A stretch of 64,000 nt of DNA, from NCBI RefSeq assembly GCF_001477625.1, contig NZ_CP013692.1:496001-560000 (forward strand), written 5' to 3'. Position 1 is the stretch's first letter, and every line of letters starts with the position of its first letter. Positions 1 to 8,166 of this stretch are shown piece by piece. The notes beneath the pieces were generated by a model that saw nothing but the letters and a program-made list of their open reading frames with translations, was not told the origin of the DNA and made no database searches. Source of the stretch: Paucibacter sp. KCTC 42545 (GTDB lineage Bacteria > Pseudomonadota > Gammaproteobacteria > Burkholderiales > Burkholderiaceae_C). Both the position numbers and the translations under genes were made by a program.

Positions 1-1394
1 TGGGAGGAGTTGCTGCGAGCGAACGCGGTTTCCATATCGCGCAGCGCTCGCTCATAGTTCTCCTGTTGAGACAGGCGGGTGCTTTCGCGGCTGAACTCGG
101 TGCCGAAAACATAGGCGTCCGGCGTCAGGCCGCCAGCGGCGCGGATGGCGTCAGCCAAGCTGCTATTGGCTGGAAGGATGAATTCGCCAGGGCGTTGGAC
201 TTCGCCTTCGATCTTGACCCGTTTGCTTTGTTTGTGCTGGGGCAAGGACGCTTCAACGGCACTGAAGGCGCGGATGAGGTCGCCGTCGCGGGGTTTCTGC
301 TTGGCTTGCAGGGGCAGGCTCAATTCGGTGATGCGTGCGTCATTGCGGGCATCTAGGTGTTCGACGGTGAATCGGCTGCGGTCGGCCACTGCGGTGAAGC
401 CGCCCGCCATGGCGAGCACGTCTTCAAGTGTGTCTTGTGGTTTGAGCTCAAAAATGGCCGGCTTGTTGACGCTGCCGATGAGGGCAACTTGCGGGCCTAC
501 GGCGCCAATATGGATCACGTCCTCGGCCTGTAGTGCCCGGTCGGCGGTCTTGTCGCCTTTGATCAGCAATTCGTAAAAGTCAAAGTTGCTGATAGTTTTT
601 CCGTTACGACGCAACTCGATCTGGCGGAAGCTGCCGGCCGATGAGGGGCCGCCGGCTTGCATCAGGGCGTTGACCAAGGTGGCGAGGCTGCTGACCGTGT
701 AGGCACCTGGGCGCTGGGTAAAACCGGTCACGTAGACGCGGATGCTGCGCAGCTTGCCCAGTGAGGCGCTGAGCTTGTAGTTGCGGAAGACTTGGGCCAC
801 GCGCTGATCGATGGCGGGCGCCAGGTCGGCGTAGCGCAGACCGGCCACCATCACGGGGCCAACGCGGGGCAGGGTGATGCGCCCGCTCCGGTCCACGGCA
901 AGGCGCAAATCGGCCTCGACCGAGCCCCACAGCGTGACCAGCACTTCGTCACCCACGCTGATGACGTAGTCTTGCGGGATCTGGCTGCTGGCTTCTTGTG
1001 CCATGCCCTGGCGGCCGGCGGTGCTCATCAACTCGGCACCGAAACGACGAATAGTCGTTTCGATGTTGGCGCTGCGTTGGACGTAACGCTCAAACTCACT
1101 GGGCGAATAGCGCTCGCGCGGTTCGCGCGGTTCTATTGCTGTGGGCGAGCGGCCAACTTGTTGCCTTTCGTCTGTCGCATATTCGCCAGTTTGATTGGCT
1201 TGATTCCCTGTCTGCGGATTTGTGCGCAGGCGAACGGGCCCCGCATCGCTATTTGCGCTGCCGTTGCCGATAGTGGTTTGTTCTGGCTCTGCAGCGAAGC
1301 TGCTTGGTGCCGTCAGAAGTGCTTGCGAGATGAGCATCGAAACCAAGGCAGTTCGAGCAAAGGCAGGTGCTCGCCCTTTGGCGCCATGTGACAT
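1..1394 (-). CDS. SLBB-domain polysaccharide export protein (3' end outside window)
   Basis: About 464 codons are visible on the minus strand, starting at the ATG at 1392-1394 and running off the left edge. The N-terminus has a signal-peptide-like hydrophobic stretch at about residues 14-35, followed by a low-complexity linker. A Wza-type polysaccharide export domain (about residues 140-225, around IPQDYVISVGDEVLVTLWG) is followed by at least three soluble-ligand-binding beta-grasp (SLBB) repeats, the last beginning with EGEVQRPGEFILP. Proteins of this family form outer-membrane export channels or adaptors for capsule and exopolysaccharide. It diverges from a WecA-like transferase gene at 1578, which fits an exopolysaccharide locus continuing to the left. 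The start has no strong ribosome binding site; an internal ATG near residue 20 is an alternative. Confidence 0.85.
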   Translation of the reverse strand, partial: MSHGAKGRAPAFARTALVSMLISQALLTAPSSFAAEPEQTTIGNGSANSDAGPVRLRTNPQTGNQANQTGEYATDERQQVGRSPTAIEPREPRERYSPSEFERYVQRSANIETTIRRFGAELMSTAGRQGMAQEASSQIPQDYVISVGDEVLVTLWGSVEADLRLAVDRSGRITLPRVGPVMVAGLRYADLAPAIDQRVAQVFRNYKLSASLGKLRSIRVYVTGFTQRPGAYTVSSLATLVNALMQAGGPSSAGSFRQIELRRNGKTISNFDFYELLIKGDKTADRALQAEDVIHIGAVGPQVALIGSVNKPAIFELKPQDTLEDVLAMAGGFTAVADRSRFTVEHLDARNDARITELSLPLQAKQKPRDGDLIRAFSAVEASLPQHKQSKRVKIEGEVQRPGEFILPANSSLADAIRAAGGLTPDAYVFGTEFSRESTRLSQQENYERALRDMETAFARSNSS

Positions 1395-1538
1395 CGCTGT
1401 ATCGCGCTGATGACAACTTGTCGAGAAGCTCGTTTGAAACTCAGAAATGACCATGGGCGCTCGCAGAGAGATTTTTCAAGCAGACGCAAACTGCGTCACT
1501 TATTGACCGGGCGGATTCTAGCTGTGTGCATGGCGGGC

Positions 1539-1571
1539 CTAGGTGGAACCCTAGCTTGGGCTGGCTACACT
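1539..1571 (+). promoter_or_regulatory. Divergent control region: dyad and weak promoter next to ATG 1578
   Basis: The 183-base gap between the two divergent genes holds a dyad, CTAGG-N6-CCTAG (1539-1554), and a -10-like TACACT (1566-1571) that ends only 6 bases before the ATG at 1578. A poor -35 match (TGGAAC, 1544-1549) is spaced 16 bases away. If used, the transcript would begin almost at the ATG. The dyad overlaps the -35 and could be an operator; this is inference. Confidence 0.25.
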
Positions 1572-1577
1572 GTGCGC

Positions 1578-2726
1578 ATGATCTTTTTTCTCGTCCCATT
1601 TTTCGTTGCAGCGGCCGTCACCCTGTTTGTGATCCATTCGTCGCATGCCCATGGTCATTTGTCCGCGGACGGCGATCTATCAGGGCCGCAGAAATTTCAC
1701 TCTCATCCGGTGCCGCGCATAGGTGGTGTGGGCATGTTTTTGGGTTTGTTGGCTTGTGTCGTGATGGCATGGGAACAGGGTTCCGCAGCTGCCCGCTTGG
1801 GCTTTCTTTTGCTGGTTTGTGGCCTGCCTGCTTTCGCTGCCGGACTGATTGAGGATTTGACCAAAAAGGTCTCGCCGGCCAAGCGTTTGCTGGCCACCAT
1901 GGCCTCGGCGGCGTTGGCTTTTTACATCTTGGACGGAAAAATTACCCGCACCGACATCATCGGCTTGGACTGGGTTGTTGGAACCAGTTTGGGGGCCCTG
2001 GCCGCCACGGTGTTTGCCGTGGCAGGAGTCGCCAATTCAGTAAACATCATTGACGGCTTCAATGGCCTGTCCACCATGTGCGTGACCTTGATGTTGCTGA
2101 GCTTCGCGTATGTGGCTCATCAGGTCGGGGATACCGAATTGACGCTTTGGGCCTTGGCGGGCGTGGGCGCGGTGCTGGGTTTCTTTGTTTGGAACTTCCC
2201 TGCGGGCTTGATCTTCCTGGGTGATGGAGGTGCCTATTTCATCGGCTTCTTCCTGGCTGAGATCGGCATTTTGTTGATCGCCCGTCACCCGCAGGTCTCG
2301 CCTCTGTTCCCTTTGATGGTTTGCGTCTACCCGGTGTTTGAGACTTTGTTCTCCATCTACCGTCGGCGCTTCATTCGTGCGACGCCTCCGGGTTTGCCTG
2401 ACGGGATACACCTGCATTCGCTGATTTACCGTCGCCTGATGCGGTGGGCGGTCGGCGCGCGTGATGCGCGTGCCATGACGCAGCGCAACTCCATGACGGC
2501 ACCTTACCTCTGGACCTTGTGCCTGACTTCCTTGGTGCCCGCCTTGCTGTTCTGGAATTCGACCACCATGCTGGTGCTCTGCATGGTCTTGTTTGGCCTG
2601 ATTTATGTGGGGCTGTACTGGCGCATCGTGCGCTTCCGTACGCCTAAGTGGATGGTCTTCAGTGCGCAGATTAGAAACGGTGCCGGCAGTGGCGCAGGGT
2701 CTGCCGATTCGGGCAAACCCGATTGA
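1578..2726 (+). CDS. WecA/MraY-type undecaprenyl-phosphate glycosyl-1-phosphate transferase (GT4)
   Basis: A 382-residue polytopic membrane protein. Family marks are the N-terminal HPVPRIGGVGMFLG segment, the acidic motif GLIEDLTKKVSP, the NIIDGFNGLS motif, FLGDGGAYFIGF, and the cytosolic loop motif PDGIHLHSLIYRR that corresponds to the HIHH-type loop of WecA. Enzymes of this family transfer a sugar phosphate from a UDP-sugar to undecaprenyl phosphate and start O-antigen, enterobacterial common antigen or exopolysaccharide chains. The reading frame is open from 1410, but residues before 1578 are not family-like, so the ATG at 1578 is preferred. Its divergent neighbour is an export protein, supporting a role in exopolysaccharide. 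The sugar specificity cannot be told from sequence. Confidence 0.85.
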   Translation: MIFFLVPFFVAAAVTLFVIHSSHAHGHLSADGDLSGPQKFHSHPVPRIGGVGMFLGLLACVVMAWEQGSAAARLGFLLLVCGLPAFAAGLIEDLTKKVSPAKRLLATMASAALAFYILDGKITRTDIIGLDWVVGTSLGALAATVFAVAGVANSVNIIDGFNGLSTMCVTLMLLSFAYVAHQVGDTELTLWALAGVGAVLGFFVWNFPAGLIFLGDGGAYFIGFFLAEIGILLIARHPQVSPLFPLMVCVYPVFETLFSIYRRRFIRATPPGLPDGIHLHSLIYRRLMRWAVGARDARAMTQRNSMTAPYLWTLCLTSLVPALLFWNSTTMLVLCMVLFGLIYVGLYWRIVRFRTPKWMVFSAQIRNGAGSGAGSADSGKPD

Positions 2727-2753
2727 GATTCGCTTATAGCGGATAATCGGAGG

Positions 2754-4235
2754 ATGACCGAAACCCAACACCCGGAAGTTGCCCCCTCGCGCTTCGACAC
2801 ATTACCTCTCGACGCCAAGCTGCTGCGCGCAGTAGCCGACTCTGGCTACGCCATGATGACGCCTATCCAGGCCAAGGCGATTCCGATTGTGTTGGAAGGG
2901 CGCGATGTGATGGGTGCCGCCCAGACCGGCACCGGCAAGACGGCCGCTTTTTCCATCCCGCTGTTGCAGCGCATGCTCAAGCATGAGAACGCCAGCGCCT
3001 CGCCGGCCCGTCACCCAGTGCGTGCACTGGTGTTGGCGCCGACGCGCGAGTTGGCTGACCAAGTCGCTAACAACATCAAGGCCTATGCCAAGCACACCAA
3101 TCTGCGTGTGACCGTCGTTTTTGGTGGCATCGATATGAAGCCCCAAACCTTGGTGCTCAAGGGCGGCGTTGAAGTGCTGATCGCGACACCCGGGCGCTTG
3201 CTGGACCATATTGAGGCCAAGAACTGCGTGCTCAATCAAGTGGAGTATGTGGTGCTGGACGAGGCCGACCGCATGCTGGATATCGGCTTCTTGCCCGACT
3301 TGCAGCGCATCCTCAGCCATCTGCCCAAGGCGCGTCAGACCCTGCTGTTCTCGGCTACGTTCTCGCCCGAGATCAAGCGCTTGTCGCAAAGCTATTTGCA
3401 GGATCCGGTCTTGGTGGAAGTGGCGCGTCCGAATGCCACGGCCACCAATGTCGAGCAGATTTTTTACAGCGTTGGCGACGACGACAAGCGTGGCGTGGTG
3501 CGCAAGGTCTTGAAGGATCGTGGCATCACGCAATCCATCGTGTTCGTGAACTCCAAGCTGGGCGCAGCGCGCTTGGCGCGTTCTTTCGAACGTGATGGCT
3601 TGCGCACGGCTGCACTGCATGGCGACAAGTCGCAAGATGAGCGCTTGAAGTCGTTGGAGTCCTTCAAGCGCGGTGAGGTTGACTTGCTGGTGGCTACCGA
3701 TGTGGCCGCCCGTGGTCTCGACATTGCGGATTTGCCGGCGGTGTTTAACTTCGATGTGCCCTTCAATGCCGAAGACTATGTGCACCGCATCGGCCGTACC
3801 GGCCGCGCAGGTGCCTCGGGTATTGCTGTGACGCTGGTGACGCGCTCGGACGCGCGCTTGATTGGCGACATCGAAAAGCTGCTCAAGCGCACCATCGAGT
3901 TGCAGGCCGTTGAGCTTGAGGACGAGCGCCCAGCGCGTGCCGAGCGGGCGCCGCGCCCGCGTCGCGATTGGGATTCTGAGTCCGCGCCAGCGGCCACGGC
4001 TGATGTGGCTCGACCGTCGGCAGTGGCTCCCCGCCCCAGCTATCGCGCGCCTGCCCGTGACGCCTTCTTTGATAAGCCTTATGAGCCCAATGCCTCGGCC
4101 GAGTTGCCGGCTTGGGACAAGGGGGCTGCAGGTGCTGCCGCCGCGCCCAAGGGCTTGTCGGCCAATATCAAGCCCAAGCGCAAGGTCGCAGCCTTGTTTG
4201 GTGCCAAGCAGGTCAGCGGCGCGACCGAATCCTGA
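2754..4235 (+). CDS. rhlE: DEAD-box ATP-dependent RNA helicase, RhlE type
   Basis: 493 residues with the full helicase set in order: Q motif region MMTPIQAKAIP, motif I AQTGTGKT, Ia PTRELADQV, Ib TPGR, motif II VLDEADRML, motif III SAT, motif V ATDVAARGLD and motif VI HRIGRTGRAG. After about residue 380 comes a basic, Ala/Pro-rich tail ending in KPKRKVAALFG, typical of RhlE-like proteins that bind structured RNA. The role is ATP-driven RNA duplex unwinding in ribosome assembly or RNA decay, in the cytoplasm. A GGAGG ribosome binding site directly precedes the ATG (2747-2753), fixing the start. The gene is convergent with the methyltransferase gene that ends at 4305. Confidence 0.93.
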   Translation: MTETQHPEVAPSRFDTLPLDAKLLRAVADSGYAMMTPIQAKAIPIVLEGRDVMGAAQTGTGKTAAFSIPLLQRMLKHENASASPARHPVRALVLAPTRELADQVANNIKAYAKHTNLRVTVVFGGIDMKPQTLVLKGGVEVLIATPGRLLDHIEAKNCVLNQVEYVVLDEADRMLDIGFLPDLQRILSHLPKARQTLLFSATFSPEIKRLSQSYLQDPVLVEVARPNATATNVEQIFYSVGDDDKRGVVRKVLKDRGITQSIVFVNSKLGAARLARSFERDGLRTAALHGDKSQDERLKSLESFKRGEVDLLVATDVAARGLDIADLPAVFNFDVPFNAEDYVHRIGRTGRAGASGIAVTLVTRSDARLIGDIEKLLKRTIELQAVELEDERPARAERAPRPRRDWDSESAPAATADVARPSAVAPRPSYRAPARDAFFDKPYEPNASAELPAWDKGAAGAAAAPKGLSANIKPKRKVAALFGAKQVSGATES

Positions 4236-4250
4236 GTCACAAGCGCCGCA

Positions 4251-4266
4251 GGTCGATAAGTCGACC
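4251..4266 (+). terminator. Stem-loop between convergent genes
   Basis: A perfect 6-bp stem (GGTCGA / TCGACC) with a TAAG loop, extendable by imperfect pairs on both sides, lies 15 bases after the rhlE stop and before the convergent gene ending at 4305. There is no T tract, so it may be an mRNA 3' end stabiliser rather than an intrinsic terminator. Confidence 0.35.
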
Positions 4267-4304
4267 CGCGGTCTCGCTTGCTCAGGTGGGCGCCTGGGGT
4301 TTGC

Positions 4305-5072
4305 TCAGCCCAAAAGTGCAAACACTGCCGGAATCTTGTCCGGCATGGACTCGCCCGAGCTGCGCCATTCCGCCACCGTCGCGCTGCGCGTCCAGCCCTG
4401 TTCCAGACTCAGGCCGCAGCTGATCGATAGGCGCGTCTGCGGCTTCAAGCTGCTTAGCAAGGCGTGCAGCAGGGCGCTATTGCGGTAGGGCGTTTCAATC
4501 ATCAGCTGGGTTTGCTGCTGTCGCACCGACAGAGCCTCCAGCTCCCGAATGCGGGCCGTTCGGGCCGGCGCCTCAACCGGCAGATAGCCGACGAAGGCGA
4601 AGCTTTGCCCGTTCAGGCCGCTGGCCGACAAGGCCATCAGCAGGGCGCTGGGGCCGCTCATTGGCACCACTTCGATGTCGGCCTCGTGGGCGGCTGCCAC
4701 CAGTAGCGCGCCAGGATCGGCCACGGCCGGCAGTCCGGCTTCTGAGTTCAGGCCCATATCGTGCCCCGCCAAGGCGGGCGCCAGCAGCGCGTTCCAGGCT
4801 TGATTCTGGTTCACCAGGTCGACGGCGCGGCCCTTGGGTGGGCGTGGCAATTCCTTCACTTGCAGGCTTTGCAGCGGCTGCGCCAGTGGGCAAATGGCGT
4901 CCACGCGCTTGAGGAGGGCGCGCGTGGTCTTGGCGTTCTCTGCTGCCCAGTGTTCCAGGCGGGCGGCAGTTTGAATCACCTGCAAAGGCAGCACGGCTTG
5001 CAGATCCACTGCGGCGCCTTCGACGCCAAAGTCCAGGCTGTTGGGGATCAGGTAGAGGCGACCCTTTTTCAT
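4305..5072 (-). CDS. SAM-dependent methyltransferase, tetrapyrrole methylase fold (RsmI-like)
   Basis: 255 residues of the tetrapyrrole (corrin/porphyrin) methylase fold, in the subgroup near RsmI (16S rRNA 2'-O-methyltransferase). Visible family marks are GRLYLIPNSLDF at the N-terminus, SEAGLPAVADPGALLVAAAHE (the SAM-binding segment), VVPMSGPSALLMALSASGL, and a C-terminal ETPYRNSALLHALL. It is probably a paralogue rather than RsmI itself, which is usually found elsewhere in these genomes. The start is fixed by an ATGA overlap with the stop of yceF (5069-5072), implying translational coupling. Substrate is unknown; an RNA or small-molecule target is equally possible. Confidence 0.8.
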   Translation of the reverse strand: MKKGRLYLIPNSLDFGVEGAAVDLQAVLPLQVIQTAARLEHWAAENAKTTRALLKRVDAICPLAQPLQSLQVKELPRPPKGRAVDLVNQNQAWNALLAPALAGHDMGLNSEAGLPAVADPGALLVAAAHEADIEVVPMSGPSALLMALSASGLNGQSFAFVGYLPVEAPARTARIRELEALSVRQQQTQLMIETPYRNSALLHALLSSLKPQTRLSISCGLSLEQGWTRSATVAEWRSSGESMPDKIPAVFALLG

Positions 5073-5707
5073 GCGGCAGATCCGGTAGGGGTTGAGGCCA
5101 GTGGGTCTAGCCCGGCTTGGCGAAGCAGTTCGCAAGTGCGAATCAAGGGCAGGCCAATCAGCGCGGTCGGGTCATCGGACTCGATGGCGGCCAGCAGGCT
5201 GATGCCCAGGCCTTCCGACTTGGCGCTGCCGGCGCAGTCGTAGGGTTGCTCTGCCAGCAGATAGGTTTCGATCTCGCTATCGCTCAGGTCGCGGAAGCGC
5301 ACGCGTACGGGGGCCAGGTCTTGCTGGGCGAAGCCGCTGGCGCCGCAGACGACGGCGACGGCGGTTTGAAACACCACGCTTTGGCCACTCATCAAGCGCA
5401 GCTGCGCGCGGGCCCGTTCATGGTTGCCGGGCTTACCGATGGATTGGCCATTCAGATCGGCGACCTGGTCTGAGCCGATCACGATGGCGTTGGGATGCTG
5501 CAGTGCAACTGCCTGGGCCTTGGCCAGGGCCAAGCGCGCGGCCAGCGCTGCGGGCGCCTCGCCGGGCAGCGGTGTTTCGTCGACATCGGGAGCGCTTACC
5601 TCGAAGGGCAGGCGCAGACGTTGCAAAAGCTCGCGCCGGTAGCGTGAGGTGGAGCCGAGGATCAGCCTGGGCTGCGGGATTGGCGGATTGGAGTTGTCAT
5701 CATGCAT
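5069..5707 (-). CDS. yceF: Maf/YceF-like nucleoside triphosphate pyrophosphatase
   Basis: 212 residues matching the Maf/HAM1 fold: N-terminal LILGSTSRYRRELLQRL, the DVDETPLPGE motif, IGSDQVADLNGQ with the key acidic residue, QLRLMSGQ, CAGSAKSEGLGISL and GLPLI near the end. The residue pattern is closer to YceF (m7GTP pyrophosphatase) than to the dTTP/UTP-specific Maf. It is thought to remove modified nucleotides before they enter RNA. The ATG at 5707 (MHDDNS) is chosen; an in-frame ATG at 5743 exists. It overlaps the following methyltransferase by four bases and diverges from yceD 68 bases away. Confidence 0.88.
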   Translation of the reverse strand: MHDDNSNPPIPQPRLILGSTSRYRRELLQRLRLPFEVSAPDVDETPLPGEAPAALAARLALAKAQAVALQHPNAIVIGSDQVADLNGQSIGKPGNHERARAQLRLMSGQSVVFQTAVAVVCGASGFAQQDLAPVRVRFRDLSDSEIETYLLAEQPYDCAGSAKSEGLGISLLAAIESDDPTALIGLPLIRTCELLRQAGLDPLASTPTGSAA

Positions 5708-5762
5708 GGCTTGATTTTCGCATTGCCTGTGCATGGCTGGCATGGCGGGCGCCGAGGGGACC

Positions 5763-5768
5763 TACACT
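5763..5768 (+). promoter_or_regulatory. -10-like TACACT close to the yceD start
   Basis: TACACT lies 7 bases before the yceD ATG at 5776. If it is the real -10 element, transcription would start at or next to the ATG, giving a leaderless mRNA. No good -35 element is visible. The same arrangement (TACACT then ATG) occurs at 1566-1578. Confidence 0.25.
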
Positions 5769-5775
5769 TGAGGCC

Positions 5776-6333
5776 ATGAAAGAGCATGTATTTCTTCCTC
5801 GCAAACTCGATGTGGCTGCTTTTGCCCGCGATGGCGCGACATTGACTGGCGAATGGTCTGCGGCCGAGTTGCAGCGCTTGGCTGATTCCGGGGCCCCCGA
5901 GGCGCCCGCCGCGTCTTGGCCTGCGGTGCGCTGGATCCTCACCGGTGAGCGGCGCGAGCCGCGTGGCGCCGAAGCCCAGGTGTGGCTGCATCTGGAGGCC
6001 GAGGCGCAGGTGAGCCTGACTTGCCAGCGCTGCTTGCAGCCGGTGCAAGAGGCACTGAGCCTGTCGCGCTGGTATCGCTTTGCACGCAATGAGTCAGAGG
6101 CGGCTGAGTTGGACGCCGATAGCGAAGACGATGTGTTGGTGCTGTCGCGCAGTCTGGATGCACTGGAGATGGTGGAAGACGAGCTGCTGCTGTCCTTGCC
6201 GCTTGTGCCCCGGCATGAAGTCTGCCCTCAGCCTCTGCTGGTGCCTCAAGACGAGGCGGCTGACGAGCCTGAGGCGGCCGAAGAGCGTCCTCATCCATTT
6301 GCCGCGCTGGCAGCGCTGAAAAAAGACAAATAA
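5776..6333 (+). CDS. yceD: YceD / DUF177 family protein
   Basis: 185 residues of the YceD family, recognised by its fixed position before rpmF and by the segment LTCQRCLQPVQEAL with a CxxC pair (TCQRC), followed by an acidic stretch and LVPRHEVCPQPLL. The family is linked genetically to large-subunit rRNA accumulation, and in plants a relative is needed for 23S rRNA processing. The start at 5776 gives the usual MKEHVFLPRKLDV opening. It diverges from yceF. The 316-base gap to rpmF is longer than usual and holds a separate promoter, so rpmF need not depend on yceD transcription. Confidence 0.88.
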   Translation: MKEHVFLPRKLDVAAFARDGATLTGEWSAAELQRLADSGAPEAPAASWPAVRWILTGERREPRGAEAQVWLHLEAEAQVSLTCQRCLQPVQEALSLSRWYRFARNESEAAELDADSEDDVLVLSRSLDALEMVEDELLLSLPLVPRHEVCPQPLLVPQDEAADEPEAAEERPHPFAALAALKKDK

Positions 6334-6367
6334 GTCGGCGCCAGGGCGGCGCGTGCTTGCCAGGGCT

Positions 6368-6395
6368 TTGAGAGATTTTTTCATCGTGCTACAAT
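6368..6395 (+). promoter_or_regulatory. Sigma-70 promoter for rpmF
   Basis: TTGAGA (-35, 6368-6373; 5 of 6 consensus bases) and TACAAT (-10, 6390-6395; 5 of 6) are separated by 16 bases. Predicted transcription start is near 6402, about 250 bases before the rpmF ATG. Confidence 0.6.
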
Positions 6396-6401
6396 CGCGG
6401 G

Positions 6402-6649
6402 CTTTCCCCGGTTCGAGAATCAAAGTAGCCACGAAAATGCAGTTGCGCAGTTGCGTAAGGCTTGGTGTTAAGACCCCAAGTGCGAAGCAGCAGCTTGCAG
6501 AACAAGTGGCTTAGCGCATGGTGCGCATGAGGCTCGTGCACAGCAAACAGCGGCGTCCGGGGGTGTGAGTTGAGGTTGGGCATGGATCTGTCATAAGTCC
6601 TGATCTGCCACAGCTTCAGTCTCAAGCATCGGACCCTTAGGAGAATTTC
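6402..6649 (+). other. Long untranslated leader of rpmF
   Basis: About 248 bases lie between the predicted transcription start and the rpmF ATG, with no credible coding frame. Short self-complementary runs are present, for example GCGCATGGTGCGC and a CGAAGCAGCAGCTTGC segment. The region ends with a good ribosome binding site (AGGAG at 6640-6645). It may be a regulatory leader for L32 or include a small RNA; no known family was recognised. Confidence 0.4.
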
Positions 6650-6832
6650 ATGGCCGTTCAGCAAAACAAGAAGTCGCCTTCCAAGCGTGGTATGCACCGT
6701 TCGCACAATGCCCTGGTTACCCCGGGTACTGCCATCGAGCCGACCACGGGTGAAGTGCATCTGCGTCACCACATCAGCCCCACCGGCTTCTACCGTGGCC
6801 GCAAGGTCCTGAAGACCAAGGCTGACGCTTAA
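6650..6832 (+). CDS. rpmF: 50S ribosomal protein L32
   Basis: A 60-residue basic protein beginning [19 protein letters not shown], the signature start of bacterial L32, and containing the conserved [14 protein letters not shown] end. It lacks the four zinc-binding cysteines of the C+ form, so it is the zinc-independent type. It is a component of the 50S subunit near the peptidyl transferase region. It has a strong AGGAGAATTTC ribosome binding region, its own promoter (6368-6395) and an intrinsic terminator (6923-6956), so it can be expressed separately from plsX and the fab genes. Confidence 0.97.
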   Translation: MAVQQNKKSPSKRGMHRSHNALVTPGTAIEPTTGEVHLRHHISPTGFYRGRKVLKTKADA

Positions 6833-6922
6833 ATAGAGATTTGCTTCTTACTTGTTGCGCCGCGCAGTTCCATCAGGTTCGGCGCTGCGGATGAGTTAGA
6901 CAATCTTGCGTTTCCACAAAAT

Positions 6923-6956
6923 CCCGGCCTGTGCCTTGTTGCAGTGCCGGGTTTTT
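6923..6956 (+). terminator. Intrinsic terminator after rpmF
   Basis: CCCGGC (6923-6928) pairs with GCCGGG (6946-6951), with a further CTG/CAG pairing inside, followed directly by TTTTT and a T-rich run. It sits 90 bases after rpmF and 68 bases before plsX, so plsX expression must come from read-through or a promoter after it. Confidence 0.7.
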
Positions 6957-7023
6957 GTGTTTGTGGTGCCGATTTGCGATCAGCGGGCGGCGGCATTTTT
7001 CCGGTTCAACTGGCTTCGATCTG

Positions 7024-8166
7024 ATGTCCTCTGAAGTAAGTAGCAGCATTTCCAGCCATCCAGTCGCGGCCGACAAACCCTTGGCCGTGGTCCGCTTGGC
7101 GGTGGATTGCATGGGCGGCGACCATGGCCCTTCGGTCACCCTGCCGGCCTGCAAGTCGTTTTTGGCCGCGCATCCACATGCAGAGCTTTTGCTGGTGGGT
7201 TTGCCTGAGCATTTGACCGAGGCGGCCACCTGGCCGCGCTGCCGCATCGTCGCGGCCAGCGAGGTCGTGACCATGGACGACCCGGTCGAGGTGGCCCTGC
7301 GGCGCAAAAAAGATTCGTCCATGCGCGTGGCCATCAGCCAGCTGAAGGCGCAGGGCGAGCAAGCGCCCATGGCTGATGCCTGTGTGTCGGCCGGCAATAC
7401 CGGGGCATTGATGGCGGTTTCACGCTATCTGCTCAAGACCCTGGAGGGCATTGACCGCCCGGCCATCGCCTCGGTGATGCCAAATCAGCTCGGCGGGTAC
7501 ACCACCATGTTGGATCTCGGTGCCAATGTCGATTGCACGGCCGAGCATTTGCTGCAATTCGCGGTCATGGGCAGTGCCCTGGTGCAGGCCGTTGACGGCA
7601 AGGCCGAGCCCAAGGTGGGCTTGCTGAACATCGGTGAAGAGGCCATCAAGGGCAGCGAAGTCATCAAGCAGGCCGGCGAATTGCTGCGCCAGGCTGCGGC
7701 GGCCGATCAGATCAATTTCTTCGGCAATGTCGAGGGCAATGACATCTTCAAGGGCACGGTCGACCTGGTGGTCTGCGATGGCTTTGTGGGCAATGTGGCG
7801 CTGAAGACGGCCGAAGGCCTGGCCACCATGATCATCACCATCATCCGCGAAGAATTCGGCCGCAACTGGCTCAGCAAGGCCGCGGCCTTGCTGGCCCTGC
7901 CGGTGCTCAAACGCTTCAAGGGCAGGGTGGATCACCGCCGCTTCAACGGCGCTGCACTGCTGGGTTTGCGTGGCTTGGTGTTCAAGAGCCACGGCTCGGC
8001 GGATGCTTTTGCCTTCGAGAATGCGCTGAACCGGGCTTATGATGCGGCCCGCAACCGGTTGTTGGACCGGGTTCACGACCGCATCATCGCCACCCTGCAG
8101 GCCATGCCTGCTGCAAGCGATGGCGCCTCAGGAGACAAGACGACGGACGTCGCCCAAGTTGCATGA
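7024..8166 (+). CDS. plsX: Phosphate acyltransferase PlsX
   Basis: 380 residues with the PlsX core [20 protein letters not shown], the segment [23 protein letters not shown] (written here in part), GADVDxT-like [10 protein letters not shown], and [17 protein letters not shown]. PlsX makes acyl-phosphate from acyl-ACP for the PlsY step of phosphatidic acid synthesis, acting peripherally at the membrane. The ATG at 7024 gives a short N-terminal extension (about 24 residues) before the conserved core. The last four bases (ATGA, 8163-8166) overlap the start of fabH, indicating coupled translation. Confidence 0.95.
   Translation: MSSEVSSSISSHPVAADKPLAVVRLAVDCMGGDHGPSVTLPACKSFLAAHPHAELLLVGLPEHLTEAATWPRCRIVAASEVVTMDDPVEVALRRKKDSSMRVAISQLKAQGEQAPMADACVSAGNTGALMAVSRYLLKTLEGIDRPAIASVMPNQLGGYTTMLDLGANVDCTAEHLLQFAVMGSALVQAVDGKAEPKVGLLNIGEEAIKGSEVIKQAGELLRQAAAADQINFFGNVEGNDIFKGTVDLVVCDGFVGNVALKTAEGLATMIITIIREEFGRNWLSKAAALLALPVLKRFKGRVDHRRFNGAALLGLRGLVFKSHGSADAFAFENALNRAYDAARNRLLDRVHDRIIATLQAMPAASDGASGDKTTDVAQVA

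Noticed and set aside
66-1391. Plus-strand open frames in the first 1.4 kb
   Set aside because: They are out-of-frame shadows of the minus-strand SLBB protein, which reads continuously from 1394 to the window edge with clear domain motifs.
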